From positions 50,277 through 114,276 of the forward strand of contig JASPKZ010009899.1 in assembly GCA_030220185.1 (NCBI GenBank): DNA of 64,000 bases. Direction: 5' to 3'. The DNA is from Diploptera punctata (Eukaryota; Arthropoda; Insecta; Blattodea; Blaberidae). Numbering within the stretch: position 1 is the stretch's first letter; each line of letters begins with the position of its first letter. The position numbers and the translations under genes were made by a program. Of the stretch, positions 20,806 through 31,279 are shown one piece after another. The notes beneath the pieces are model-generated. The model had not been told where the DNA came from and ran no database searches. It worked only from the letters and a program-made list of their open reading frames with translations.

Positions 20806-22023
20806 CCATATTTGCTCAAGTAATTTGCACACTTTTTAATTTACTTTGGCCACTGAAAAATTAAGGATTTTTAAAATTAGAGGTCATTTTCTGAGTTATA
20901 TCAATTATGATAGGTAAGTGTAGTAATTAAGAATACAGTAATTTTGTCATTTCTTATAAATTTATAGCATAACACTGTGGGTAATCTTGAATTATACAAA
21001 TAATAAATCTATACACAATAATAATTATTATACAAATGAAACAATATAAATACCGTAAGTCGTCTGTGTTGTGAGAATTAGCAATTTCATGTGCATGTAG
21101 TTGTAGCATATCATGAGTAACTCTGATACCGTCGTTCCGCAACTGTTCAAAATAAATTAAAAGTTCATCTTCTACAGCAGGATATTTACCAGTTTTTGGG
21201 TCATGAAATGCCCTACTGTCACTTCTTGCATTATTTAGCACATCTTTTTGTTTCCTCCAATAATGCAAGTTGGATTCGAGAACTCCGAATTCTCTTCCTG
21301 CTGCACGATTATGGAAATGTTCTGCGAAACTTATCACTTACAATTTATATGATGCTGTGTAATTGTTATATATTTTTCCCATCTTGAAATACCGTATAAA
21401 TGCAAGTGCACATTAAAAGTGTTAAAAGTCAACTGAAATACTGGTTTTATTATTAATTTAACACTTCTCATTGAAGGATAAATTATATTTGAAGAGAAAA
21501 ATTTTCGCCTAGACTGAGATAGAAGCTACGGTTTCTAGCATTTGGCACGAGGGAATTACAACGTATATAAGAGAAAAATTTGCATCTAGATCACAACTCG
21601 CCTCGGTAGCTCACTTGGTAGAGCACTTGGCCCGGAAAGCCAAGGGTCCCGGGTTCGAGTCTCGGTCTAGGCGAAAATTTTTCTCTTCAAATATAATTTA
21701 TCCTTCAATGAGAAGTGTTAAATTAATAATAAAATCGTCAATAGAAGCCCCTACAGGCATTATAAAGTAGTGTTAAATTCCCAATAAATGTCTTCTTAAC
21801 AAAGAAGCCGCCATTTGCAAAGATAGAAGCTACGGTTTCTAGCATTTGGAGCGTGGGAATTACAACGTATATAAAGAGAAAAATTTGCATCTAGATCGCA
21901 ACTCGCCTCGGTAGCTCAGTTGGTAGAGCACTTGGCCCAGGAAGCCAAGGGTCCCGGGTTCAAGTCTCGGTCTAGGCGAAAATTTTTCTCTTCAAATATA
22001 ATTCAAATATGAAATACTGGTAT
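20806..22023 (-). mobile_element. pogo-like transposon relic with transposase N-terminus
   Basis: Inverse-related ends (TACCATATTTG...TTTGCACACTTTTT at the left; inverse of ..TACCAGTATTT...ACACTTTT at the right) bound a minus ORF (20954-21337). That ORF has FAEHFHNRAAGREFGVLESN, LHYWRKQKDVL and FHDPKTGKYPAVEDELLIYF, then LRNDGIRVTHDMLQLHAHEI. This is the helix-turn-helix plus CENP-B-type region of pogo/Tigger-like transposases. The DDE domain is absent. A SINE-B dimer is inserted near the right end. Confidence 0.7.
21445..22009 (+). repeat. SINE-B composite: inverted tail plus two tandem units, one TSD
   Basis: An inverted 3' tail (21445-21517) is followed by a full unit from 21518 and a second unit from 21822 (period 304). 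Each unit has box A TAGCTCA.TTGG and box B GGTTC(G/A)AGTC. Perfect 11-bp repeats TGAAATACTGG lie at 21434-21444 and 22010-22020, enclosing the whole array inside a pogo-like relic. Confidence 0.85.
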
Positions 22024-22024
22024 T

Positions 22025-23100
22025 TACTTTTCTAAAATTATCTCTACCAAGTGCAAGCATTGTTAAAGTAGCGGGACTTTGGGTTTCTTTGTGAAGTTGC
22101 TAGTAAATGGTCTACATTGGAATGTAATAATTTGCAATGGAATTCAGGGAAGGAAAATTCTACTACACTGAAAAGAAAATATAGCCCCTACCTAAAATGT
22201 GTACAAAAAATGCACAGAGCAAAAATAAAATTCAAAATAATCCCTTAAAAATTGGGTGCACAAAATATGCAGAGGCGCAAATTACGCAAGCGAATATGGT
22301 ATTTAATGGCATGTGTCTGAGCCTTACCTATACATGATGATGCTTCCATTAATTCTGCACTGCCATGCCATTGCAGTGCCAGTTTAATATTTGGTATATG
22401 GGTAGAAGAATGTTGCAGCATTAAAATATATTTTTTCAATGGCATGTTTTGAGATTTTCATGATCAAAAGTCACATTGAATGACCTTGAAACTATAATCT
22501 GTCATGTAGGGTATCAAAAGAAAACATTATTTAGCTTTTTAATGGTGTTTGAGTTTTCATTATATTACAATTAGGGAAATAGTTGTAGTCAGTTATTAGT
22601 ATGTGTTTTTCATTTTTTTGGGAAGATTTATATATTTGTTACATATCTGTATCTTAGGCAATTTTCAAAAAAAAATCTGAAAATGTGCAGAATTACTTAT
22701 CTTGTCAATGTGTCCTTCATACTGAATTTAATCAAAATCAGAACTGGTGAGGTCAAGATGGTGATTGATGTGACATGGAATTGCTCAAATGGCTGATTAC
22801 ACGTTCATAACTTTTAAGTGTATGTGATAATGGTTTTTTAGCCATTTTCACAAGCACCATTTGTGAAACATTCTTATGCTATGACAGACCAACATAAATT
22901 ATTGAAATAGCATTTCTCTTTCTTTTCTGATGATATGATTATAATGCCAAAACCTGATCTCGAGAGCCTCATTTGTAAAAGCATTTGCTAAGCAATATCT
23001 GCTGGATCCATCATAGAAGAAAATACTGGAGTGCATGAGAACTAATGGCATCATTGTCAAATGGCAAGCATTAGACAATAATAATGAAAAACAACATGAT
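22025..23100. other. CAND1 intron sequence, nothing recognised
   Basis: No coding similarity, no shared repeat and no tRNA-like head that I can see. Confidence 0.6.
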
Positions 23101-23109
23101 AATAGATTT

Positions 23110-24015
23110 GAGTCTTACGTCGTACCTCAAAAAATTTTGTTTTCTTGAAAACTTGTTTTATTATGGCTCCATATTATTGTCAACTGTTCAGACTATTCAA
23201 GTTTTGGTTGGTCCTGGATGTCGACTCCCTCCATCTTTTAATTGACCGAAGAACTTACAAATTAAATCCCTTTCCCTAGGAATTTCTAAATTTTGACATC
23301 CATAATTTGAGGTAAGATATAAGACTCAAATTAATTACGAAAATATGCTAGGAAGTAACATTATGAGGTTCTACTTAATAAAATAAAAAATCCGAAAGAA
23401 AAGAAATACAGGAAATTCACATATAACCGTTGGGCACACAATAAATTCTAAAAGATTTTTGAAAATTTAATATGGAGTTTAGCACCAAAGAATGATTATA
23501 GCTAAATAAACTAAAAAACCAACAAAAAGAAAGGATTGATGATAGCAATAAATCAGGAATATACCAAATAAAATGTGAAGAACTGCAGATCTACTCCATA
23601 AAAGAAAACATACCTAATAACAAGAAACAGTGGAAAGAACATGTCATGTCTGTCAGAAAAAGTAAGATAGATGTAAATACAAAATTATTAAAATAGTTAG
23701 AAACACAAAAAAACTCACCATATGGGAAAATATCTACATACATAACAACAAGAAGAGAATTATGAATTTTGAAATTCCTGGGAAGGGAAAGCTAATAATC
23801 AAGTTCTTTGGACCACAAGGAGAGGGAGCAGGAGTCGAGATCCGGGGTCGACAACTTGAGAAAGATCAGTCTGTACCAAGTGACGAAACTAAGAAGTTTT
23901 GAAATGTGTGTTACAAGAACAACAAATTTATGAGGTAAGATGAATACAGGCCAAATTTAATTATTTTCTCAAATTAATTATTAAGAAGAACCTCATAATG
24001 TTACTTTCTACTATG
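23110..24015 (+). mobile_element. Degenerate PLE copy with inverted left end
   Basis: Plus-strand text with many stops: KKYRKFTYN.., SLAPKNDYS, NQEYTK..VK, NFEIPGKGKLIIKFFGPQGE. These are PLE linker, GIY-YIG and tail pieces. The left portion (23110-23335) is antisense tail; the right end is 'cctcataatgttactttc'. No functional hammerhead core. Confidence 0.65.
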
Positions 24016-24060
24016 ATTTATTAATAAAAACATGTTTTATTAGCACATATTTTGGATATA

Positions 24061-24182
24061 CAGGGCTTCCAATATAAAACCGGACACGCCTCACGGGGTT
24101 TCACCCGTCAGGCAGCGCTCTCTCCTCGTCCGCATTTCACTCTGCCAGCCGCAGAGTGTCCGGTTTTATACTGGAAACCCTA
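24061..24182. mobile_element. 122-bp mariner-like MITE
   Basis: Terminal inverted repeats of about 28 bases (CAGGGCTTCCAATATAAAAC and its imperfect inverse ending GGAAACCCTA) are flanked by TA dinucleotides. The interior is GC-rich relative to its surroundings. No coding capacity. Confidence 0.75.
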
Positions 24183-24850
24183 TATTACTTGTATATGTAT
24201 TTTATCTTGAAATAGTCCTAATAACCTCAAAATTACATATGAATTAATTCATTTTGAACAAAAATTAGAAAAATATGTTGATCAGTTGTTCAATATGTAC
24301 AACCTTAGACATTTAATTTGCCTGGTTATCAAATGTGAAATCTTCGTTAGTACTAATTTGTTAAAGTTGTATACACATACATACAGATTTGTCATGTAGT
24401 GAATGTTTTCCACATATCACACCTTGTGAAGAAGAGGATCACAAGTGTAAAAATGTCATAAATTGAGTTAAGACTACTGTCCGTTAGAAAAAATGGTTAC
24501 AAATTTATTTCTTTGTGACCACAAGTCATGTACAAGAAAATGGAGACAGGATAAAATTGTATCCATATCAAAACTTAAATTTACTATACCCTTTTTTAAA
24601 ACTTTGAGAATAACTCGGAACTAAACTTTTTACACTTGTGGCCACCTTCTTCCCAAGGTGCGATATTTACTACCACTTATATTCCTTCTGTAATATTCAT
24701 ATGCTTCAGATCAGAACTTAGAAAAATATATACTGCAGGAGATCAGTCAAATTCTGTGCAGAAAAGTGTATATGTTACCATCTAAACTCATCAGTAAAAT
24801 CTCACTTTAAATTCTTGTAATGTAAATAATAATTATTGTGTGTGTTTTAG

Positions 24851-24997
24851 GGTTAGAGAGATTAGTGGAGCCACTTAGGAACACTTGTACCATGAAGGTA
24901 AAAGCTAATTCTGTGAAGCAAGAATACGAAAAACAAGATGAACTCAAAAGATCAGCAATGCGAGCCGTTGCTGCTTTGCTTACTATTCCTGATGCTG
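24851..24997 (+). CDS. CAND1: CAND1 coding exon e
   Basis: The exon begins with the last two bases of a split Arg codon after a TTTTAG acceptor, reads 48 whole codons, and ends with one base of the next codon at G|GTAAGT. It contains [20 protein letters not shown], then [17 protein letters not shown] and ALLTIPDA, diagnostic of the CAND1 C-terminus. Phase 1 at its end is compatible with either copy of the terminal exon downstream. The intron upstream (17956-24850) contains a PLE, SINE dimers and a pogo-like relic. Confidence 0.97.
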
Positions 24998-25246
24998 GTA
25001 AGTTTCTCTTAGCATTCATTCCTCTTGGATCATCTTTATTTAAATCTCTCTTTTACAACAGATGTAGAAGATCCTTAGCCTCACATCCTTCTTAGAGGTA
25101 GATGATTGCTCAGCCAGAACAGAGGTAACATGTGGTCCCCCAGACATTTACAGCTGGTTTCCTCAACCAGGACTGATACTTACAATAGCTACCTACCGAC
25201 ATACAGATATTGACTGGCAATATCCTATTTCATAGCAAGTCCTATT

Positions 25247-25420
25247 GGAGTAATGATTACCATGCTTACCTCTGGATACAAAGTTTGTAGGTTCAAATTT
25301 GACCAGAGTTATGGATTTTGAAGGACATTAAAACCTTAAGTATGGCAGCCTTTAAAAGGGAAATAGTAAAGCCATGCATCTTGTGTCATGTGAAAGAACC
25401 TTGCTCTCTGTATGTCCTGC
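25247..25420 (+). repeat. 285-bp-type repeat, partial
   Basis: 'gtaggttcaaatttgaccag' followed by 'gggaaatagtaaagccatgc' matches the units at 54957-55575 and 48920-49110. The first part resembles a worn tRNA head. Confidence 0.5.
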
Positions 25421-25545
25421 CGTGTAGTGGCATTGGGCTTGTGTATACCAATGACCCCAAAAGCTATACCAGCTATCGCATGACTACTAATAGGGCCTCC
25501 CATGCCAGAAAGGTCAAGAATGAGGTTCTAGACAAAAGAAGACAT

Positions 25546-26535
25546 AAATTAATGAGTCATTTTTTAACATGCAAGGAAAAATTGAATTCAATATATATAG
25601 GAAGGATACTCATACGGACAATTATATTAAATCTTCAGGTTTCAATCATATGGCACATAAACATGTAATGTTCAACAGTTTGATATATAGATTATCAAAT
25701 GTTCCATGAAATGAAGACGATTTTAAGAAAGAATACAATCACATTTTGAACATAGCCAATTTAAATGGTTTTGGAAAAGAAATAATTGTAAATAAATTAA
25801 AGAAATTCAGACAACAAAAAAGATTGAAAGAATACACTACCCTGCAATCTGATTCAAAGGAAGGAAAACAGTTTAAGAAAATTACGTATCATCCTGAAAT
25901 ACATAACAAATTTTTAAAAATTTTCAAGAAATTCAATATTACATTGGCACCGATAAATAAATTTAGTCTTGGTAATCTATTAATAACTAATAAGAAATTG
26001 AACACACCAGATAGCAAAAAATCTGGAATTTATCAAATTAATTGTAAGGACTGCAATAAAGTATACATATGAAAAACAAGAAGAAATTTGGACACTCGCA
26101 CTAAGGAACACTTCAGAAATATTAAAATGGTGAAATTGAAAAATCAACTGTTGCAGCACATAGTTTATTGGAGAATCATAAAATTGAAAAAGAAGCCCTA
26201 CTTTTAAAACATTTGGAAAAACCTTTAGAATTGACAATTTGGGAGAAGATATATATTCAGAAGAACAAATTTAGATCCATGAATTTCGAGATTCGTGATG
26301 AACGTGACCTCATCTCAAAGTTCATCAAATCAACACCAGATGGCAACCTTATTGATGGAGATTCCAACAATTCCAACGAAAATCCGCTAGTCATAATGTC
26401 GGTTGAAAATGAGAGAGATCCTTCTCTCGAAAACTAGTTCCCATGTTTGAAGAAACATAAAATATGAGGTAAGATGTTAAAAAATGACTCATTAATTTAC
26501 AAATTAAGAACCTCATAATGTTATTTCCGATATTT
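25546..26535 (+). mobile_element. PLE copy: linker, GIY-YIG and tail, two disruptions
   Basis: It reads (in pieces) LNGFGKEIIVNKLKKFRQQK, FKKITYHPEIHNKFLKIFKK, FNITLAPINKFSLGNLLI, SGIYQINCKDCNKVYI, then a TGA at 26070 replaces the Gly of the GIY-YIG block. A frameshift near 26130 precedes GEIEKSTVAAHSLLENHKIE and MNFEIRDERDLISKF. At the hammerhead site both first-block ends are changed (TTGAAAA, 26403-26409) while GAAA (26429-26432) remains. Ends 'tatgaggtaagatg' then 'cctcataatgtta'. Confidence 0.85.
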
Positions 26536-27502
26536 AACTATGAAAAGGAGACATATCAGTTCTCCAGGATAGCTGGTTGGTTGTAAACTAACAACCCAAC
26601 ACCATAAAACCTTCAGTTGTTACAAAACACTAACCACAGGGAAGAATGAAGGAGGAAAATTGGGTAGGCAGTCCTTGACTTGGACTGTAGAGCAATAAGA
26701 TGGATGGAAAAGATATCAAAGTATGAAGCAAAAGATCTCTGAACAAAATTTATCCGTCCTTTCTTACCTAGCTTTGAATTGCAACACTAATGAAAAATTA
26801 TTGAAGAATGAAGACCATTTTTAAATATAATACTCCCTCTTCCTGAAGACATAAGCAGAGGTAGAAGATTTAAATTAAAATATTTTATTAAATTAATTAA
26901 ATAAAAATAAAACGTAGTTTTATTTGATTTTCATATTTATTATATAATTCAGTGACAGCTGTTTTGGTACACTGTACCTTCTTCAGATATGTTAACAAAT
27001 TATGAATTGTGTTCCAACTGATCTAAGCACCAGTACAACAATAATTTATTTACATTTTTAAATTTAACAAAGGCAATTCAATCAAATCAAGTTGAGAATT
27101 TAACAGTCTGTTACTACTCTTCAATTTATTTATCTCTACAGCCTCCAGAAGATCTAACTTCTTACCCTTATCACAAACATGTAAAAATTTCAAAATTTGG
27201 ATCGAAACAATGATTAAATTGGAATAGGTGGTTAGCATATTTTGAATATTCTAAATTTCTGTTATATGCTCTCATGTGTTCCTTTATCCGAGAGATAAAA
27301 GGTCTACCAATTTGTCCTATATAGACATTGTCACATGTGCCACACTTCAATTTATATACACCTGATAATTTTTCTTTTTTTATTTTGGTTTTGTTGTTTT
27401 TTTATTATGTTTTGTAAAGTTTTTAGTTTTAAATTCCACATTAATGTTCAACTTTTTAAAATGTTTAGATATTTTATTTGAAAGTGGGCCTATGTATGAC
27501 AT

Positions 27503-27973
27503 GGTTGGTTGGTATCTAATGTCGAGCACTTGATAATGAAATCATTCGCTCTCTTGCACTCCAATATTTAGCAGAAAGGCTGGTCTCTTCTACAAAAGCT
27601 GGACAACGGAGGAGATGGTTTCTTTCCATATCTTCATTTAAATTGCAAAAAGGGCATTTAGGTGAATCTGTTATGCCAATTCTGTGTAGGTGTTTATTCA
27701 AGCAGTCATGTCCTGTTAGCAGTCTGAATGTTGCTACTGCAGATTTTCTTTGTAATGTAGTAATGTCATAAGCTTGTAGATTTTCCCATTCCTTTCCAGA
27801 TGTTTTGGTGGTGTATTCTTCTCTAAGTTTATTGATGTATTTATTTGAGATAATTCTTTTGATAGAGTGAAAGGAAACTGGAGTAGAAGTTGGGTTTGAA
27901 ACAATTTTGCTACCCTTCTTGGCTAGAAAATCGGCTATTTCATTGCCTGTCACTCCACAATGGGCCGGAATCC
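27503..27973 (-). mobile_element. 5'-truncated LINE (RNase H end) nested in a PLE, 13-bp TSD
   Basis: Minus-strand copy of the LINE at 13936-16179: from IPAHCGVTGNEIADFLAKKG to the stop, with a single residue difference seen (STP versus SAP). Perfect 13-bp repeats CTATGTATGACAT lie at 27490-27502 and 27974-27986. The near identity implies recent activity. The apparent 203-codon ORF is a chance fusion of PLE and LINE frames. Confidence 0.92.
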
Positions 27974-28134
27974 CTATGTATGACATTACGACATATTTCT
28001 TTATGTTTTCTTTGGGTAAAGGAAAAACTTTGTTAATTGCTCTTTTGTAATGAACTTTCTTAATTAAATATTCTATAATTTTTGGGTCGTAGTTATTATT
28101 AATAGCTAATTGTTTAATAATATTCATAATTTGT

Positions 28135-28182
28135 TAACATGTCTGAAGAAGGTACAGTATACCGAAACGGCTGTCACTGAAT
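28135..28182 (+). ncRNA. Hammerhead ribozyme motif, intact core
   Basis: CTGAAGA (28143-28149), stem II GGTA(CAGTA)TACC, GAAA (28164-28167), step T-C after a CGGCTG stem III region. Confidence 0.6.
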
Positions 28183-28262
28183 TATATAATAAATATGAAA
28201 ATCAAATAAAACTGTTTTATTTTTATTTAATTAATAAATATGGATTTCCATCATGTAAACAC

Positions 28263-28850
28263 CAACTCAATTAATTATTTTATTAAATTAATATTGAGAA
28301 GCTAAAGCTATTACTATGATAGAAATAAGTAAATTAATGAACACAATTATTGTAATCAATGGTAAAGAGAAATTTTTGCCTGAACCGGGAATCGAACCCC
28401 GAACCTTTAGCTTTCTGTGCTAATGCTCTGACCACTGAGCTAATTCAGGCTTCATTCCCATCCAAGTATAAATCCTTCCTTTACCTTACTCTCTTGGTCC
28501 CACATTCAAATGCAATGAGTCATCATTCACAAATACACAATGAATGGATTCTATACTGCAGCCACTGATTCTCCGGTCTTGATGTTTTCACGAAATGTTG
28601 CCGATATGGATATTCAGTGGGAGTGGCAGTAGAGGGCAAATTCTCCCTTTACCCCTTGTATAACCTAAACTTCAGAGCCGGAGATATGGCAGCTGGGGTA
28701 TACATTAAGATGACATGAAGGGACTCCACACAGCTATAGCATTATTTATTAAATTAATATTGAAAAGCTAAAGCTATTACTATGATAGAAATAAGTAAAT
28801 TAATGAACACAATTAAATTATTGTAATCAATGGTAAAGAGAAATTAATTT
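28263..28850 (-). repeat. SINE-A tandem, minus strand, with nested MITE
   Basis: A full minus unit (about 28263-28735) is followed head-to-tail by the tail of a second (28736-28850), joined by the same 'ggactccacacagctatagc' linker used in the plus array at 34653-35870. A MITE at 28557-28698 splits the first unit. Confidence 0.8.
28557..28698. mobile_element. Small TIR element, TATAC duplication
   Basis: Ends CAGCCACTGATTCTCCGG and GCCGGAGATATGGCAGCTGG are inverse-related. TATAC is repeated at 28552-28556 and 28699-28703, and the interrupted SINE-A sequence is continuous without it. A longer relative is at 40265-40562. Confidence 0.7.
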
Positions 28851-29030
28851 ACTTATTTCTATCATAGTAATAGCTTTAGTTTCTCAATATTAATTTAATA
28901 GATAATGCTATAGCTGTGTGGAGTCCCTTCATGCCTTCTTAATGTAGGAGCTATTGATTGTGTATTTGTGAATGATGATTCATTGCATTTGAATGTGGGA
29001 CCAAGAGAGTAAGGTAAAGGAAGGAAGATG
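28845..29030 (+). repeat. SINE-A, plus-oriented partial unit
   Basis: Tail, linker and body of SINE-A (to 'ggtaaaggaaggaag') in the orientation opposite to the preceding block, so 28263-29030 is an inverted arrangement. It stops before the tRNA head. Confidence 0.7.
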
Positions 29031-29148
29031 TTGGGTGGGCACAGGTCCCCAATAACAAAAATTCCATAAGAAAGTTCTTCTCCAAACCATATGTACTCAA
29101 AGCATGGTGCATCCCATAGCTCTGCACCTGTAATTTTCTGAACAACAT
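29027..29148 (-). other. Open stretch of unknown origin, exon-like
   Basis: On the minus strand, after 'gttgttcag' at about 29139-29147, one frame reads KITGAELWDAPCFEYIWFGE, ELSYGIFVIGDLCPPN without a stop. Composition looks protein-like. It may be a captured exon fragment or part of an unrecognised mobile element; I cannot name the family. It is 350-470 bases upstream of the duplicated CAND1 terminal exon, antisense. Confidence 0.3.
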
Positions 29149-29500
29149 GAAAACTTTATTAACTATCAGTCCTCAAATATACTTTTTTATTATGACAAAG
29201 AAAGAAGATTCAAGTAATCAATTGATTTGGCATTTACTTGATGAAAATTCATTCTATCATTAATTAAATAAACTTTAACAGTTTTATTTTTATTTAATTA
29301 ATAATAGGAATATCACTTCTTGTCACTAAATATCAATCTCAACAAATTCTGCTACAAAAGTAAATGTTTGAACTTTGTTAGAAGAGGGAAAAGTTCGGAC
29401 TTGTCATTTCATTCCCTAAACATGAACAGACTTGAACCTTATTTCTCATATGTTTCACTAGACACTAATGATTTGATATTTAATAATTTTTAATTTGCAG

Positions 29501-29631
29501 ATAAAAATCCACACCTGAGCGAGCTTGTGTTACAAATCAAAACGACTACAGAGCTTCAATTGATCATGGTCGTGAAAGATTCTACGCTACCTAGCGAATA
29601 TTCAAAGTTATTGGATGTGATATTTAAATAA
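29501..29631 (+). CDS. CAND1: Proximal duplicate of the CAND1 terminal exon (alternative C-terminus or decayed copy)
   Basis: A TTTGCAG acceptor is followed by an open frame in the correct phase (G + AT gives Asp) encoding DKNPHLSELVLQIKTT, then ELQLI, and a diverged tail ending DVIFK with stop TAA at 29629-29631. It is homologous to the distal copy at 29646-29776, starting 145 bases upstream. It lacks two codons where the distal copy reads FDSIQ. Its last codons run into the duplicated intron end, which supplies the TAA. The conserved family motif IFDSIQKDS is lost here, so the distal copy is the better main exon. Whether this copy is used as an alternative last exon is unknown; the acceptor and frame are intact. 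Confidence 0.6.
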
Positions 29632-29645
29632 TTTTTAATTTGCAG

Positions 29646-29776
29646 ATAAAAATCCACACCTGAGTGAGTTTGTGTCTCAAATCAAAACAACTCCAGAGCT
29701 TCAATTGATCTTTGATTCAATCCAGAAAGATTCTACAGGACCTAGCCAAGATTCAAACTTAATGGATTTAAGCTGA
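29646..29776 (+). CDS. CAND1: CAND1 terminal coding exon (canonical C-terminus)
   Basis: After a second TTTGCAG acceptor the exon reads DKNPHLSEFVSQIKTTPELQ, then LIFDSIQKDSTGPSQDSNLM, and ends at TGA (29774-29776). The spacing and the IFDSIQKDS block match the C-terminal end of animal CAND1. With exons a-e it makes about 388 residues, roughly the last third of a family whose human member has about 1,230. No canonical AATAAA is seen in the next 450 bases; TATAAA-type variants near 29865 and 29961 are the nearest candidates for a poly(A) signal. Confidence 0.95.
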
Positions 29777-30704
29777 GTGAAGTTGGTAAGCGTGGTGCTT
29801 GCAGCCTTGATACTTTGTGACAAGTGAACCTGTACCCATGGGAAAGTTCAGTGAGACAGACAGCAATATAAATATGTAGTGTTGGCCTTTCTTTTCCACA
29901 TCCTCAAACAATAGTATTTTGGACAGAAGTGTAATTGTTCTTTAATTGAATATTCATTTGTATAAAAAATATGAAGTAACTATTGTTAGTATGTGATTGT
30001 GATACGTTTTGCTTTGTCCTATGGTGCATTTAATTACAATTTAAAAAAAATTCAGGTTATGTTAAAATATTGGAAAATAACAAAGAGTTACGTAACATTT
30101 TTTTATTTATTTTATCTGCCTATTTTTATCCTTTTCCTTTTTGTTATTTATTTAGATCAATTAGGAATCAATATCGAATGTTTTATTTTAGAAAGTGATA
30201 TTTTGAGGTTTTTTAATTAAGTTTTATTGAGTCTGTACTTATGTTACGTCAATTTAATGTTGATTTGTTATCGAACATGTTTCAATTAGTCTTCTAATTG
30301 GCCTCATTTTGTTTCCAGGTTTGTGAATTTTGGGAAGTCAATGAATATTAGGGTTTTTTGGGTTGCTCACTTTTAATTGAAATTTTTCTTGAACGGTTAG
30401 AATTGTAACATTTTTAAGACAGTTTTCTACTTTTTTGATGGTTTTGTGTAGGGGATCAGTCTTAATTTATTCATTCTCTTCTTATTTCAAAAGTTCTTCC
30501 ATTCTGTTTTGGTAATCTTCTTTATCTAGAATTATGATTTTATTACCCTTATCTGAGTTGGTGTATACTACATTTTTGTTATTTATTCCTTTGAGTGTTT
30601 TTAAATTTTTCTTGCAAATTGGGTTTTTATTTGTGTTCTTTATTTTATGTAAAACCTCTTCACATTTGCAAGAAAAATTTAATATTATGAGGTTCAATTC
30701 ATAA

Positions 30705-30865
30705 GAATTGAATAAATCGTGATTATTTCTTACCTCATACTTCTATGTTCCTTTAAACACAGCTCTGCAGTATCGGTGACTCCACTCCTTGTCACCATCG
30801 TCAGCTGTTTTCACGATTGAAAACATAGAAGTATGAGGTAAGAAATAATCACGATTTATTTAATT
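30705..30865. repeat. Palindrome, relative of 13547-13700
   Basis: Arms carry 'cgtgattatttcttacctca' and its inverse around a centre with 'ctgcagtatcggtgac'. PLE-type 'tatgaggtaaga' ends; hammerhead core not clear. Confidence 0.6.
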
Positions 30866-30879
30866 CTAGTATATTTTTC

Positions 30880-31200
30880 TTTTCAAATATAATTTGTCCA
30901 TCATTAAGATGTTTAAAAGCGAATAATATGAACATTAAAAGAAGCACTACAGGCTTTATAAGTAATGTTTAAATTCCCAATAAAAAGTCTTCTTAACAAA
31001 GGAGCCGGAGCCACCATTTGCAAAAATCGTAGCAATGGCTCGTAGCATTTGGGGTTGGGGAATTAACTATGTAGAAGAGAAAAATACGCATTTAGATTGG
31101 AGGCCTAGGTAGCTCACTTGGATAGAGCATTGACATAGAGAGTCAAAGGTCCTGGATTCAAAACCCCAGTCTATGCATATATTTTTCTTTTCAAATATAA
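30880..31200 (+). repeat. SINE-B, plus strand
   Basis: Spacer segment, then 'gcctaggtagctcacttgga' (box A) and 'gattcaaaaccccagtc' (box B, worn), then the 'tttttcttttcaaatata' tail. Old copy inside a PLE. Confidence 0.7.
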
Positions 31201-31279
31201 TCAAAACATGTTCGATAACAAATCAACATTAAATTGAGGTAAGATAAGTACAGACTCAATAAAACTTAATTAATCGATA

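Larger units (their letters stand above)
26880..28230 (-). mobile_element. PLE copy (second subfamily) with inverted ends and nested LINE
   Basis: Terminal repeats ('ataatataattcagtgaca..' and 'ataaaactgttttatttt' on both sides, inverted) enclose minus-strand SGVYKLKCGTCDNVYIGQIG, RPFISRIKEHMRAYNRN, NHLFQFNHCFDPNFEI: a GIY-YIG domain of a family distinct from the other PLEs. On the LINE's far side the ORF continues as VHYKRAINKVFPLPKENIKK. The left terminal repeat's hammerhead has AAAA for GAAA; the right one is intact. Confidence 0.85.
30216..31274 (-). mobile_element. PLE copy with RT N-terminal part, nested repeats
   Basis: Inverted ends 'aagttttattgagtctgtac' are found at 30220 and about 31250. 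The minus strand reads NLIILNFSCKCEEVLHKIKN, VVYTNSDKGNKIIILDKEDY, then with stops PKIHKPGNKMRPISRLIET: the conserved DKGN..VI....Y and PKIHK.....RPI blocks before the PLE RT catalytic core. A palindrome (30705-30865) and a SINE-B (about 30880-31200) are nested inside. Confidence 0.8.

Noticed and set aside
24061..24182. GC-rich hairpin as a transcription terminator or structured RNA
   Set aside because: TA flanks and terminal inverted repeats fit a mariner-like MITE better.
27516..28127. 203-codon minus ORF as one protein
   Set aside because: It is a chance fusion: the first 50 or so codons are PLE, the rest is the nested LINE; the junction coincides with the TSD.
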